From NCBI RefSeq assembly GCF_003254295.1, contig NZ_QKZO01000005.1, forward strand, positions 1 through 64,000: a DNA stretch of 64,000 bases, written 5' to 3'. Within the stretch, counting starts at the first letter, position 1, and each line of letters opens with the position of its first letter. This stretch comes from Rhodobacter capsulatus. GTDB lineage: Bacteria > Pseudomonadota > Alphaproteobacteria > Rhodobacterales > Rhodobacteraceae. The notes beneath the pieces were generated by a model, which searched no databases, was not told the DNA's origin, and saw only the letters and a program-made list of their open reading frames with translations. Of this stretch, positions 9,637-17,967 are shown one piece after another. Both the position numbers and the translations under genes were made by a program.

Positions 9637-12600
9637 GCGTTTTTCCTGGTCCAAATACGCAAGATCCCGCCGCTTATGCCGAGCTTTGCGTGACCTCGAA
9701 TTTCACCTTCCTCACCGGCGCCTCGCACCCCGAGGAACTGGTGGCGCGCGCCGCCGAACTGGGGCTGGCGGCCATCGCGATCACCGACCGCAATTCGCTG
9801 GCCGGGGTGGTGCGGGCGTTTTCGGCGCTGAAGACCCTGCGGCAGGAGACCGAGGCTTTGCGCATCCGCTCGGCCAGCCAAACCGATCCGTCCTCGCGGC
9901 AAAGCCTCGGCCCCGCCGCGCCGCTGCCCCGGCCCGAAACCCCGGATCTGCCGCGGCTGATCATCGGCACGCGGCTTGCCCTGCGCGATTGCGCGACGGA
10001 CTTTCTGGCCCTGCCCACCGACCGGCGGGCTTATGAGCGACTCTCGCAACTGCTCACCCTTGGCAAGCGCCGGGCGGGCAAGGGCGACTGCGCCCTAAGC
10101 CTTGACGATCTGGCCGCGGGCGGGGCCGGGCTGATCCTGATCGCCCTCCCGCCGCCCGACCTGACCGCCGCGCTGGCGCCCTTGCAACGGCTGCAGCGGC
10201 AGTTTCCCGGCCATGTCTTTCTGGGTGCCGCGCCGCGCTATGACGGCACCGATCAGGCCTGGTTTCGCGGCTGTGCCGATCTGGCCCTGCGGGCCTCGAC
10301 GCCGATGGTGGCGGTGGGCGATGTGCTGATGCACCGCGCGGCCCGCCGCCCGCTGGCCGATGTGCTGACCTGCCTGCGCGAGGGGGTGACGATCGACGCC
10401 ATCGGCACCCGGGCGCTCCCCAATGCCGAGCGCCGCCTGAAAGGCGCGGCCGAGATGGCGCGGCTCTTTCGTCACCACCCGGCCGCGATCCGCCGCACGC
10501 TGGAGATTGCCGCGCGCTGCGCCTTTGACCTTGCGGAACTCAGCTACGATTACCCCGGCGAGGACGACACGGAACCGCCGCAGGCCCGGCTGGAACGGCT
10601 GGCGCATGAGGGGTTGGCCCGGCGCTATCCGCAGGGCGCGTCCGAGCGGGTGCATCAGCTCTTGGCCAAGGAACTCGCGCTGGTCGGGGACCTCGGCTAT
10701 GCGCCCTATTTCCTGACCGTGCAGGACATCGTGCAATTCGCCCGCGCGCGCGGCATCCTCTGTCAGGGCCGCGGCTCGGCCGCCAATTCCATCCTGTGCT
10801 ATCTGCTGGGGATCACGGATGTTTCCCCCGACATGATCGGCATGGTGTTCGAGCGGTTCATCTCGCGCCATCGCGGCGAGCCGCCCGATATCGACGTCGA
10901 TTTCGAACATGAACGCCGCGAGGAAGTGATCCAGTGGATCTATGAGAAATACGGCCGCGACCGCGCCGGGCTTTGCGCCACGGTGATCCATTTCCGCACC
11001 CGCGCCGCGATCCGCGAGGTGGGCAAGGTGATGGGGCTTTCGGCCGATGTGACGGCGGCGCTTGCGGGGCAGATCTGGGGCATGTCGAACCGCGGCGCCG
11101 ATCCGGCCCGGCTGCGCGAGATCGGCCTCAATCCCGAAGACCGGCGGCTTTCGCTGACGATCCGGCTGATTTCCGAAATCATCGGCTTTCCGCGCCATCT
11201 GAGCCAACATGTCGGCGGTTTCGTCATCACCCGCGGGCGGCTCGACGCGCTTTGCCCGATCGAAAACGCCGCGATGGAGGGGCGCACCTGCATCGAATGG
11301 GACAAGGACGACATCGACGCGCTCGGCATCCTCAAGGTCGATGTGCTCAGCCTTGGGATGCTGACCTGCCTGCGCAAAAGCTTCGATCTGCTGGAACGCC
11401 ACAAGGGGCTGCGGCTGGATCTGGCCAAGGTGCCCCAGGAAGACCCGGCCACCTATGCGATGCTGACGCGCGCCGATGCGGTGGGGGTGTTTCAGGTCGA
11501 AAGCCGGGCGCAGATGAATTTCCTGCCCCGCATGAAACCCGCGACTTTCTACGATCTGGTGATCGAGGTGGCGATCGTCCGACCGGGGCCAATTCAGGGC
11601 GGCATGGTCAAGCCCTATATCCGTCGCCGTCAGGGGCTGGAGGCGCCGGAACCCTTTGGCCCTGCGCTCGCTGCAGTGACGGCGAAAACGCTCGGCGTGC
11701 CGCTCTTTCAGGAACAGGCGATGCAGATTGCCGTCGTCGGCGCGGGCTACAGCGCCGAAGAGGCCGATCAGCTGCGCCGCTCGCTCGCCTCGTTTCGGCG
11801 CATGGGCACGATCGGCGCGCATCGCGACCGCTTCGTCTCCGGCATGACCGAGCGCGGCTATCCCCCGGCCGTGGCCGAAGCCTGTTTCGCCCAGATCGAG
11901 GGTTTTGCCGATTACGGTTTCCCCGAAAGCCATGCCGCGGCCTTCGCGATGCTGACCTATGTCTCCTCCTGGCTGAAATGCCACCACCCCGAGATCTTCG
12001 CCTGCGCTTTGCTCAATTCCCAGCCGATGGGCTTTTACGCCCCGGCGCAGATCGTGCGCGATCTGCGCGAGCATGGGGTCGAGGTGCGGCCGATCTGCGT
12101 GAACCGTTCCGACTGGGACAATGCGCTGGAGCGGCGGGCCGACGGGCGGCTGGCGCTGCGGCTGGGCTTTCGGCAGATCAGGGGCTTTCGCGCCGAGGAT
12201 GCGGGCTGGATCGTCGCCGCGCGCGGCAATGGCTACCCGGATGTCGAAAGCCTGTGGCTGCGCGCGGGGCTGTTGCCCGCCGTGCTGGAACGGCTGGCCG
12301 AGGCGGATGCCTTTGCGGGTCTTGGCCTGACGCGGCGCGATGCGCTTTGGGCGGTGCGCGCGATCCGGGCGCCGAAGCCCTTGCCTTTGTTCGCCAATCC
12401 GCTGGATGGCGAGGGCGGGATCGAGCCCGCCGTGACCCTGCCGCCGATGCATCTGGGCGAGGAGGTGGTCGAGGATTACATCGCCCTGCGGCTGACCCTG
12501 CGCGCCCATCCGATGGAGCTCATGCGCCCCGGCCTGCCCGGTCTGACCTGTCACGACCGGCTAGTGACGGCGCCGCTGGGGCGCAGCTCCGTTTGCGGTC

Positions 12601-12983
12601 TGGTGATCACCCGCCAGCGCCCCGGCACCGCCTCGGGGGTCATTTTCCTGACCCTTGAAGATGAAACCGGCGTCGCGAATATCGTGGTCTGGCCAAAGGT
12701 TTACGAGCGTTTCCGCCGTGCTGTCATGGGCGGGCGGCTCTTGCGTGTCACCGGGCGTCTGGAGCGCGAGGGGATCGTGGTGCATCTGATCGCCGAACGG
12801 ATCGAGGATCTGTCGCCGCGGCTTTCGGACCTTGGCCACCCGCTTGACGGCGCCATCGGCCAGACCCGTCCCGAGGCCGACGATGCCCCCAGATCCGGGT
12901 CCCGGCCCGCCCGCCAGCCACCCCGGGCGCAGCATCCGCGCGAACAGGCCAAGCGGCTCTTTCCCAGCCGGGATTTCCACTGA
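9633..12983 (+). CDS. dnaE2: Error-prone DNA polymerase III alpha subunit DnaE2 (ImuC)
   Basis: Replicative-type polymerase used for error-prone translesion synthesis under SOS control. It has 1116 residues. The PHP domain opens with YAELCVTSNFTFLTGASHPEE, and the polymerase acidic motif PDIDVDFEHERREEV is at about residues 416-430. The OB-fold segment near the C-terminus (GVIFLTLEDETGVANIVVW) is present, and the end (QAKRLFPSRDFH) is the family hallmark. The start ATG at 9633 overlaps the imuB stop; the frame is open upstream but homology begins at MSVFPGPNTQDPAAYAEL. A stem (12981-13003, TGACC...GGTCA) lies between this gene and the convergent one but has no T-tract. Confidence 0.96.
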   Translation: MSVFPGPNTQDPAAYAELCVTSNFTFLTGASHPEELVARAAELGLAAIAITDRNSLAGVVRAFSALKTLRQETEALRIRSASQTDPSSRQSLGPAAPLPRPETPDLPRLIIGTRLALRDCATDFLALPTDRRAYERLSQLLTLGKRRAGKGDCALSLDDLAAGGAGLILIALPPPDLTAALAPLQRLQRQFPGHVFLGAAPRYDGTDQAWFRGCADLALRASTPMVAVGDVLMHRAARRPLADVLTCLREGVTIDAIGTRALPNAERRLKGAAEMARLFRHHPAAIRRTLEIAARCAFDLAELSYDYPGEDDTEPPQARLERLAHEGLARRYPQGASERVHQLLAKELALVGDLGYAPYFLTVQDIVQFARARGILCQGRGSAANSILCYLLGITDVSPDMIGMVFERFISRHRGEPPDIDVDFEHERREEVIQWIYEKYGRDRAGLCATVIHFRTRAAIREVGKVMGLSADVTAALAGQIWGMSNRGADPARLREIGLNPEDRRLSLTIRLISEIIGFPRHLSQHVGGFVITRGRLDALCPIENAAMEGRTCIEWDKDDIDALGILKVDVLSLGMLTCLRKSFDLLERHKGLRLDLAKVPQEDPATYAMLTRADAVGVFQVESRAQMNFLPRMKPATFYDLVIEVAIVRPGPIQGGMVKPYIRRRQGLEAPEPFGPALAAVTAKTLGVPLFQEQAMQIAVVGAGYSAEEADQLRRSLASFRRMGTIGAHRDRFVSGMTERGYPPAVAEACFAQIEGFADYGFPESHAAAFAMLTYVSSWLKCHHPEIFACALLNSQPMGFYAPAQIVRDLREHGVEVRPICVNRSDWDNALERRADGRLALRLGFRQIRGFRAEDAGWIVAARGNGYPDVESLWLRAGLLPAVLERLAEADAFAGLGLTRRDALWAVRAIRAPKPLPLFANPLDGEGGIEPAVTLPPMHLGEEVVEDYIALRLTLRAHPMELMRPGLPGLTCHDRLVTAPLGRSSVCGLVITRQRPGTASGVIFLTLEDETGVANIVVWPKVYERFRRAVMGGRLLRVTGRLEREGIVVHLIAERIEDLSPRLSDLGHPLDGAIGQTRPEADDAPRSGSRPARQPPRAQHPREQAKRLFPSRDFH

Positions 12984-13000
12984 CCCGCCTTGGCGGCCGG

Positions 13001-13426
13001 TCAGGCGCGCCGGAACGTCGCCTCGCGCAGGCGGACCTTGGAATAAAAGCCCAGCTCCGGGTCGGTGGCATCGCCCAGCTCCAGCCGCCCCTCGACAAGG
13101 ATCGGCAGGTTGAAGGGTTCCACCTCGACGATCCGGCGCGCATAGACGGCCAGAATGTCATCGGGCCAGGGCATGCCGGGTTCGCAGAACGGACAGACCG
13201 CCATCGGCCGGTTCGTCAGCACGAAGAAGACCGAATTCGCCTTCAGCGGCGGCGCCATGAAGCCCTGCACCGCCAAACGCTGGCCCTGCCGCGCCAGCGC
13301 CAGATCGGAATAGCTCAGATCCTTGTTGTAAAGATCGCGCAGACGGATCGGGTCTTCGGCCCGCAGCGGCAAGGCCGGGGCCAGGATCAGCGCGGGGGCA
13401 AGGGCAAGAAACTGGCGGCGGTGCAT
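13001..13426 (-). CDS. Tat-exported small protein with a CPFCE motif
   Basis: Unrecognised 141-residue protein. It begins MHRRQFLALAPALILAPALPLRAED, a twin-arginine-like signal with an A-x-A-type cleavage site, so it is probably periplasmic. The mature part has a strict CPFCEPG motif at about residues 74-80, which could bind a metal or form a disulfide, and a compact beta-rich OB-like segment after it. The ATG at 13426 is chosen because AGGGGA lies six bases upstream; an in-frame TTG is two codons earlier. It lies downstream of phoA but beyond a terminator. Together with the nearby ABC transporter it could be an accessory of metal or lipoprotein handling; this is speculation. Confidence 0.8.
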   Translation of the reverse strand: MHRRQFLALAPALILAPALPLRAEDPIRLRDLYNKDLSYSDLALARQGQRLAVQGFMAPPLKANSVFFVLTNRPMAVCPFCEPGMPWPDDILAVYARRIVEVEPFNLPILVEGRLELGDATDPELGFYSKVRLREATFRRA

Positions 13427-13445
13427 CGGCAATCCCCTGAGACGG

Positions 13446-13478
13446 AAACGGAAACAGGCCCCGGAACCCCGGGGCCTG
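13446..13478 (-). terminator. Intrinsic terminator of phoA
   Basis: A 10-bp stem (CAGGCCCCGG at 13455-13464 with CCGGGGCCTG at 13469-13478) and a four-base loop. Read on the minus strand it is followed by TTTCCGTTTCC. It lies 17 bp after the phoA stop, between phoA and the small Tat-exported gene. Confidence 0.78.
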
Positions 13479-13495
13479 CAAGCTTGATCGGCGGA

Positions 13496-14989
13496 TCACT
13501 CGGGCTTCACGGCGTGGTTCATCACGTGGAAGATCACGTTCTGCTCGATCACGCCGCCGAAGAGATGCGCCCAGGGACCGCGGGCATAAACCGCCACATC
13601 CTCGCCGGAATGGGTTTCGGACGCCATCGGCACCAGCGCCTGCTGGATGTAATCCTTGTCGGTCGCCTGATCCTCGGTCACCTCCGGCCGCGCGCCCGAG
13701 AAGCTGCCGTCGGCCTGCTTGACCAGAACCGAGCCGACGCCGTTCAGATAGCCCGCCACGGTGAAGGGCTTGCCGTCATCGGCAAGGTTCGGCTTGCCGG
13801 TATGGGTCACGCCCTGCTCGTTTTCCTCCATGCACAGGCCAAGGATGTTCGAGCCGCGGCCGCAATAGCCGTTGAAGGCGATCGCATGTTCATGATCGGC
13901 GGTGACGATGATCAGCGTCTCTTCCGGGTTCGTCATCTTCATCGCCACGGCGATCGCATCGGCAAAGGCCTTGCCGTCGGTGACGGTGCGGTAAAGGTTG
14001 CCATCGTGGTTGGCATGGTCGACCCGGCCGCCCTCGATGTTCAGATAAAAGCCGTTCTCGTTCGTCGAGAGCGTCTTGATCGCGGCTTCGGTCATTTCCG
14101 CCAGAGAGGGCTCGCCGGTGCGGTCGGTCTCGTATTTCATATGGCTCGATTCAAAGAGACCGAGCACCGGCGCATTGCCGCCCGTGCTCAGCGCGGTGAA
14201 GTCGTCCTGCCCGAAGACCACCTGCGCCCCAAGCGCCTTGGCTTCCTCGGTCAGGTCGCGACCATCGGTGCGCTTGCCGTCCTTGCCCTCGACATCCTTC
14301 ACATCCTTGGGCAGGAAATGGCCGCGCCCGCCGCCCATGGCAACATCGATCACCCCCGCTTTCATCTGGTCGATCAGCTGCGCCGCGATGTCCTTTTGCG
14401 CACAGCCCTCGGGCATCTTCGACGGATCTTCCCAATCGCGGTTCACGGTGCGGGCATAGACCGCGGCGGGCGTGGCATGGGTGATGCGCGCGGTTGAGAG
14501 CACGCCGACCGATTTGCCCATCTCCGACACGATCTCGGCAAAGGTCTTCGTGCCCGCCGTCGCCCCCGCGGCGCAATCGCCGACATTGACGGTATCGAGC
14601 ACGTTGATCATGCCGTTCTTCGTCTTGATCCCCGAATTCATCGCCGCCGCGGTGGGCGCCGAATCCGGGGTCTGGCCGTTCGAGGAATAGGTCTTCACCA
14701 GCGCCACATGCGGAAAGGTTTCCTGCGGCTGCACGTAATCATCGCCCAGACCCCCGGCCTGCTGGCCCGAGAACAGACGGATCGCATAGTTCGTGCCCAC
14801 GCCATTGCCGTCGGCGGTGAACAGGATCACGTTCTTCGCAGGCTTGGTGATCGGCGCCACCGTCATGCGTTCGGCGATCGTGGCCTGCCCGGCCTTGAAC
14901 CAGTCGCTTTGCGCCTGCGGCAGATCCCCGGCCAAAGCGGCGACCGAGGTGGCAAGGCAAAGCGCGGTGGAAAGAAGAAGACGAGTCAT
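13496..14989 (-). CDS. phoA: Alkaline phosphatase
   Basis: Periplasmic phosphomonoesterase of 497 residues that liberates phosphate from organic esters. A Sec signal peptide (MTRLLLSTALCLATSVAALA, residues 1-20) is present. The nucleophile is Ser110 in TPDSAPTAAAM. Zinc and magnesium ligands are visible in FTADGNG, GGRVDHANHDG, VTADHEHA and the late ETHSGEDV segment. The ATG at 14989 is the first codon with a signal peptide; the frame is open further upstream without homology. Expression should depend on PhoB, since a Pho box lies 52 bp upstream. An intrinsic terminator follows the gene. Confidence 0.95.
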   Translation of the reverse strand: MTRLLLSTALCLATSVAALAGDLPQAQSDWFKAGQATIAERMTVAPITKPAKNVILFTADGNGVGTNYAIRLFSGQQAGGLGDDYVQPQETFPHVALVKTYSSNGQTPDSAPTAAAMNSGIKTKNGMINVLDTVNVGDCAAGATAGTKTFAEIVSEMGKSVGVLSTARITHATPAAVYARTVNRDWEDPSKMPEGCAQKDIAAQLIDQMKAGVIDVAMGGGRGHFLPKDVKDVEGKDGKRTDGRDLTEEAKALGAQVVFGQDDFTALSTGGNAPVLGLFESSHMKYETDRTGEPSLAEMTEAAIKTLSTNENGFYLNIEGGRVDHANHDGNLYRTVTDGKAFADAIAVAMKMTNPEETLIIVTADHEHAIAFNGYCGRGSNILGLCMEENEQGVTHTGKPNLADDGKPFTVAGYLNGVGSVLVKQADGSFSGARPEVTEDQATDKDYIQQALVPMASETHSGEDVAVYARGPWAHLFGGVIEQNVIFHVMNHAVKPE

Positions 14990-15040
14990 CGGATGTCCCT
15001 GCTTTGGTGTCTGTTTCGGGCCGCAACCTAGGGACGACGC

Positions 15041-15058
15041 GCGACACATTTGCGACAG
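15041..15058 (-). promoter_or_regulatory. Pho box upstream of phoA
   Basis: Read on the minus strand the sequence is CTGTCGC-AAAT-GTGTCGC. This is two 7-bp direct repeats with a 4-bp AT spacer, matching the PhoB binding site pattern CTGTCAT-N4-CTGTCAT with 9 of 14 repeat positions identical to it. It takes the place of the -35 element; about 10 bp downstream lies TAGGTT as a possible -10. It points toward phoA, whose start is 52 bp away. Confidence 0.78.
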
Positions 15059-15106
15059 CACCCGCCGCGCAGGGATTTTTCTGCGCGGCAACTCGCTGGA
15101 ATCGTT

Positions 15107-15118
15107 ATGATATATCAT
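15107..15118. promoter_or_regulatory. Palindromic operator candidate (Fur/Zur-like)
   Basis: ATGATATATCAT is a perfect 12-bp AT palindrome in an otherwise GC-rich spacer between phoA and the divergent ABC transporter genes. Its size and A/T content resemble binding sites of Fur-family regulators such as Zur. It lies 102 bp before the ATPase gene and just upstream of the Pho box. Which gene it controls is not certain. Confidence 0.45.
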
Positions 15119-15219
15119 TGCCACCGCAGAAATCCGGCGGCACGGCCCGCGGGCCACATGAAACTGTTACATTGCCGCCGTCTTAAGGGTGAAATCGCAT
15201 TCGAAGCGGAGCCGCGGAT

Positions 15220-15957
15220 ATGCCGACAGAGCCTTTGCCCCGTCCTGCCTGCCCCCCTGCCGGGGCGGTGACGATGCGCGGGCTCGATCTGCAGGTCGAG
15301 GGCCTGCGGTTGTGCGGCGAGGCCGGGCGGCAATTGCTGCAGATCCCGCAGCTGCAGATCGCGGCGGGCTCGGCGGTGGTGCTGCGTGGCCCCTCGGGGG
15401 CGGGGAAATCGACGCTGCTGCATGTGCTGGCCGGGCTGATCCGGCCCGGGACCGGGCGGATCCTCTGGGGCGGCACCGACCTTGCGGCGCTGCGCGACGG
15501 CCCGCGGGCGGCGTTCCGGCGGGCGCGGGTCGGCCTTGTGTTTCAGGAGCCGCTGCTGTTCGAGGAACTTTCGGCGCCCGACAATGCGGCGCTGACCGCG
15601 CTTTATGCGCCCGCCGCGGCGCGGGGCGAGATTGCGGCCCGGGCGGGGGCGGCCCTGACGCGGCTGGGGCTGGATACGGCCGACCGGCGGGCCTCGGCCA
15701 GCTATTCGGGCGGCGAGCGGCAGCGCATCGCCGTGGCCCGGGCCCTGGCCGGTGATCCGGCGGTGCTGCTGGCCGATGAACCGACGGCGAGCCTTGATCG
15801 CGCCAATGCCGACCGGCTCTCGGCCGATCTGATCGCGCTTTCGCGCGAGGCCGGGCGGACGCTGATCGTCGCCAGCCATGATCCGGCGCTGATGGCGCTG
15901 GCCGACCGGGTGATCGATCTGCGCGACGGGGTGATTGCGGGGGAACAGCATGGTTGA
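15220..15957 (+). CDS. ABC transporter ATP-binding protein, LolD/MacB-like
   Basis: Cytoplasmic ATPase of 245 residues. Walker A GPSGAGKST is near residues 57-65, the Q-loop lies in GLVFQEPLL, the signature YSGGERQR is near 166, and Walker B VLLADEPTASLD near 183-194. The H-loop is in VASHDP. This arrangement is that of the MacB/LolD/DevA family, whose ATPases drive mechanotransmission through a periplasmic permease domain rather than a classic solute channel. The stop overlaps the permease start by eight bases. GGAG nine bases upstream is the likely ribosome-binding site. Confidence 0.9.
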   Translation: MPTEPLPRPACPPAGAVTMRGLDLQVEGLRLCGEAGRQLLQIPQLQIAAGSAVVLRGPSGAGKSTLLHVLAGLIRPGTGRILWGGTDLAALRDGPRAAFRRARVGLVFQEPLLFEELSAPDNAALTALYAPAAARGEIAARAGAALTRLGLDTADRRASASYSGGERQRIAVARALAGDPAVLLADEPTASLDRANADRLSADLIALSREAGRTLIVASHDPALMALADRVIDLRDGVIAGEQHG

Positions 15958-17260
15958 TCTGTGGCAAAGCCTGCCGAACGCGGTGCAGGACAGCCTGATG
16001 GCTCTGGCGCTGCTCGCCCCGGCGGCGCTGATCGGCGGCGCGGTGCTGCACGGCTATCGGCTGGGGCCGCTTTTGCGCGGGCTGATCTTGCGGCAGATCT
16101 GGACCAGCCTGGTCTTCACCGCGCTGATCGCGGTGTCGGTGGCGCTGGGGGTCGGGCTGCTCGCGCAGGAACGCGGGCTGCGGCAGGGCACGGCGCAGGC
16201 GGCGGCGAAATTCGATCTGGTGATCGCGGCGCCGGGCAGCGAGGTCACCGCGATGCTGGCGGCGGTCTATCTGCAACCTTCGGACATGGCGCTGATCGAC
16301 GGGCCGACCTTTGCCGCCATCGCCGATCACCCCGAGGTGAGCCTGGCCGCGCCGATCGGCTTTGGCGACAGCTGGAACGGCCTGCCCACGGTCGGCACGA
16401 CGCCGCAATTCGTCGCGCATCTGGCAGGGGATCTGGCCGAGGGCGGGATGTTCAAGACGGCGACCGAGGCGGTGGTGGGCGCCCGGGTGCCGCTGCCGCT
16501 GGGGGCCGAGTTCACCCCCGAACATGGCCTTGGCCATGACGCCGAGGAAGAGGCGCACGAGGGGTACCACTATCGCGTCGTCGGGCGGATGCCCTTGACC
16601 GGCACACCCTGGGACCGCGCGCTGCTGGTGCCGATCGAATCGGTCTGGTCGCTGCATGGCATGGGCTCGGGCCATGCGGCCGATTGGGACGGCACGCTTG
16701 GCCAGCCGTTCGACCCGCAGGCCTTTCCGGGCACGCCCGCGGCGCTGGTGCGGGCGAAAAGCCTGGCTGCCACCTATGCGCTGCAGGCCGAATTCAGCAC
16801 CGACCGCACGATGGCCTTCTTTCCGGGCACGATCCTTGCCCGGCTGCATGTGCTGATGGGGGATGTCCGGCAGGTGATGTCGGTGCTGGCACTCCTGACG
16901 CAGGCGCTGGTGACGGCGGGGGTTCTGGCCGGGCTGATGCTGCTCGCGCGGCTGCTGGCGCGACGGTTGGCGCTGCTGCGCGGTCTGGGGGCACCGCCGC
17001 GGTTCATCCTGGCGCTGATCTGGTCTTACGCGATGACGCTGATCGGGCTTGGCACGGCGCTGGGGCTGGGGCTGGGCCTCGCGGCGACGGCAGCGATTTC
17101 CGCCATGATCACCGCGCGCACCGATATTCTGGTGCGCTCCAGCCTGGGCTGGCCGGAACTGCATCTGGCGGCCGTTTTCCTCAGCGTCGCGGCGGTGATG
17201 GCGCTGATCCCGGCCGTGTTCACCCTGACCCGCCCGGTCCTTGCCGATCTGCGCGGCTGA
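15950..17260 (+). CDS. MacB/FtsX-type ABC permease with His-rich periplasmic loop
   Basis: Membrane partner of the preceding ATPase, 436 residues. One membrane segment near the N-terminus (about 16-35), another near 50-65, a large extracytoplasmic domain (about 70-300), then three helices to the C-terminus, which is the MacB/FtsX layout. The extracytoplasmic domain contains HGLGHDAEEEAHEGYHY at about residues 192-208, with five His and five Asp/Glu in 17 positions. Such clusters usually bind Zn, Ni or Co. ATG at 15950 follows GGGGGAA and is coupled to the ATPase gene. The transported material is unknown; metal-linked function is my inference from the loop and the palindrome upstream. Confidence 0.87.
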   Translation: MVDLWQSLPNAVQDSLMALALLAPAALIGGAVLHGYRLGPLLRGLILRQIWTSLVFTALIAVSVALGVGLLAQERGLRQGTAQAAAKFDLVIAAPGSEVTAMLAAVYLQPSDMALIDGPTFAAIADHPEVSLAAPIGFGDSWNGLPTVGTTPQFVAHLAGDLAEGGMFKTATEAVVGARVPLPLGAEFTPEHGLGHDAEEEAHEGYHYRVVGRMPLTGTPWDRALLVPIESVWSLHGMGSGHAADWDGTLGQPFDPQAFPGTPAALVRAKSLAATYALQAEFSTDRTMAFFPGTILARLHVLMGDVRQVMSVLALLTQALVTAGVLAGLMLLARLLARRLALLRGLGAPPRFILALIWSYAMTLIGLGTALGLGLGLAATAAISAMITARTDILVRSSLGWPELHLAAVFLSVAAVMALIPAVFTLTRPVLADLRG

Positions 17261-17405
17261 CCCCGGGCCGCGGCATCGCGCGCCGGGAAACATTTTCGTG
17301 ATCGCACCGGCTCTCGCAACGGCGACGGGGCGTCCCCATCTCGGGGCCGATCCGCTTCGGGCATTGCCCCGGAGCGGGCCGACCAGATCGACACAGGAGA
17401 CGAGA

Positions 17406-17900
17406 ATGGACACGAACGACCGTCAGGCCATCGCGGGCCTTTTCGAAAAGCTCACGCAGGTCGAACGGCAGATGCCCGTCCGCGATCCCGAGGCGGAGCG
17501 TTTCATCGGCGAGGCGATCACCCGCCAGCCCGGCGCGCCCTATTACATGGCGCAGACCGTGGTGGTGCAGGAACATGCGCTGAACGCGGCCGAAGCGCGG
17601 ATCGCCGCGCTGGAAGCCGATCTGGCCGAGGCCCGGAAGGCGCCGCAGGGCGGCGGGTTCCTCTCGGGGCTGTTTGGCGGCGGGGCGCCGCGGCGGTCGG
17701 CGCCGACGGGCCAGCCGATGCCGCAGGGCGCGCCGGGCGGGTTCCTGGCCGGGGCGGCGCAGACGGCGATGGGGGTGGCGGGCGGCATGCTGCTGGCCAA
17801 TGCCGTCGCCGGGATGTTCGCGGGCGAGGCGCAGGCGGGCGAGCCCGAGGCGGAGCCCGAGATGGAAGATCCGGGCTTCGACGACAGCGGCGAGTGGTAA
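17406..17900 (+). CDS. DUF2076 family protein
   Basis: A 164-residue protein starting MDTNDRQAIAGLFEKLTQVE after a strong AGGAG. The N-terminal 70 residues are the conserved DUF2076 part, including PYYMAQTVVVQEHAL and a coiled-coil-like stretch (NAAEARIAALEADLAEARK). The middle is Gly/Pro-rich (GGGFLSGLFGGGAPRRSAP), followed by a weakly hydrophobic Gly/Ala segment and an acidic tail. The family is annotated as possible periplasmic ligand-binding sensors, but no signal peptide is visible here. Function unknown. It stands alone, followed by a terminator. Confidence 0.85.
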   Translation: MDTNDRQAIAGLFEKLTQVERQMPVRDPEAERFIGEAITRQPGAPYYMAQTVVVQEHALNAAEARIAALEADLAEARKAPQGGGFLSGLFGGGAPRRSAPTGQPMPQGAPGGFLAGAAQTAMGVAGGMLLANAVAGMFAGEAQAGEPEAEPEMEDPGFDDSGEW

Positions 17901-17921
17901 GCCGAAACGCAAAAGAAGCAG

Positions 17922-17947
17922 CGCCGACGGACCTCCGTCGGCGTTTT
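17922..17947 (+). terminator. Intrinsic terminator after DUF2076 gene
   Basis: Stem CGCCGACGG (17922-17930) with CCGTCGGCG (17935-17943), loop ACCT, followed by TTTT at 17944-17947. It separates this gene from the convergent membrane-protein gene ending at 17968. Confidence 0.9.
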
Positions 17948-17967
17948 GCTGTCGGCAGGGACCGGTC

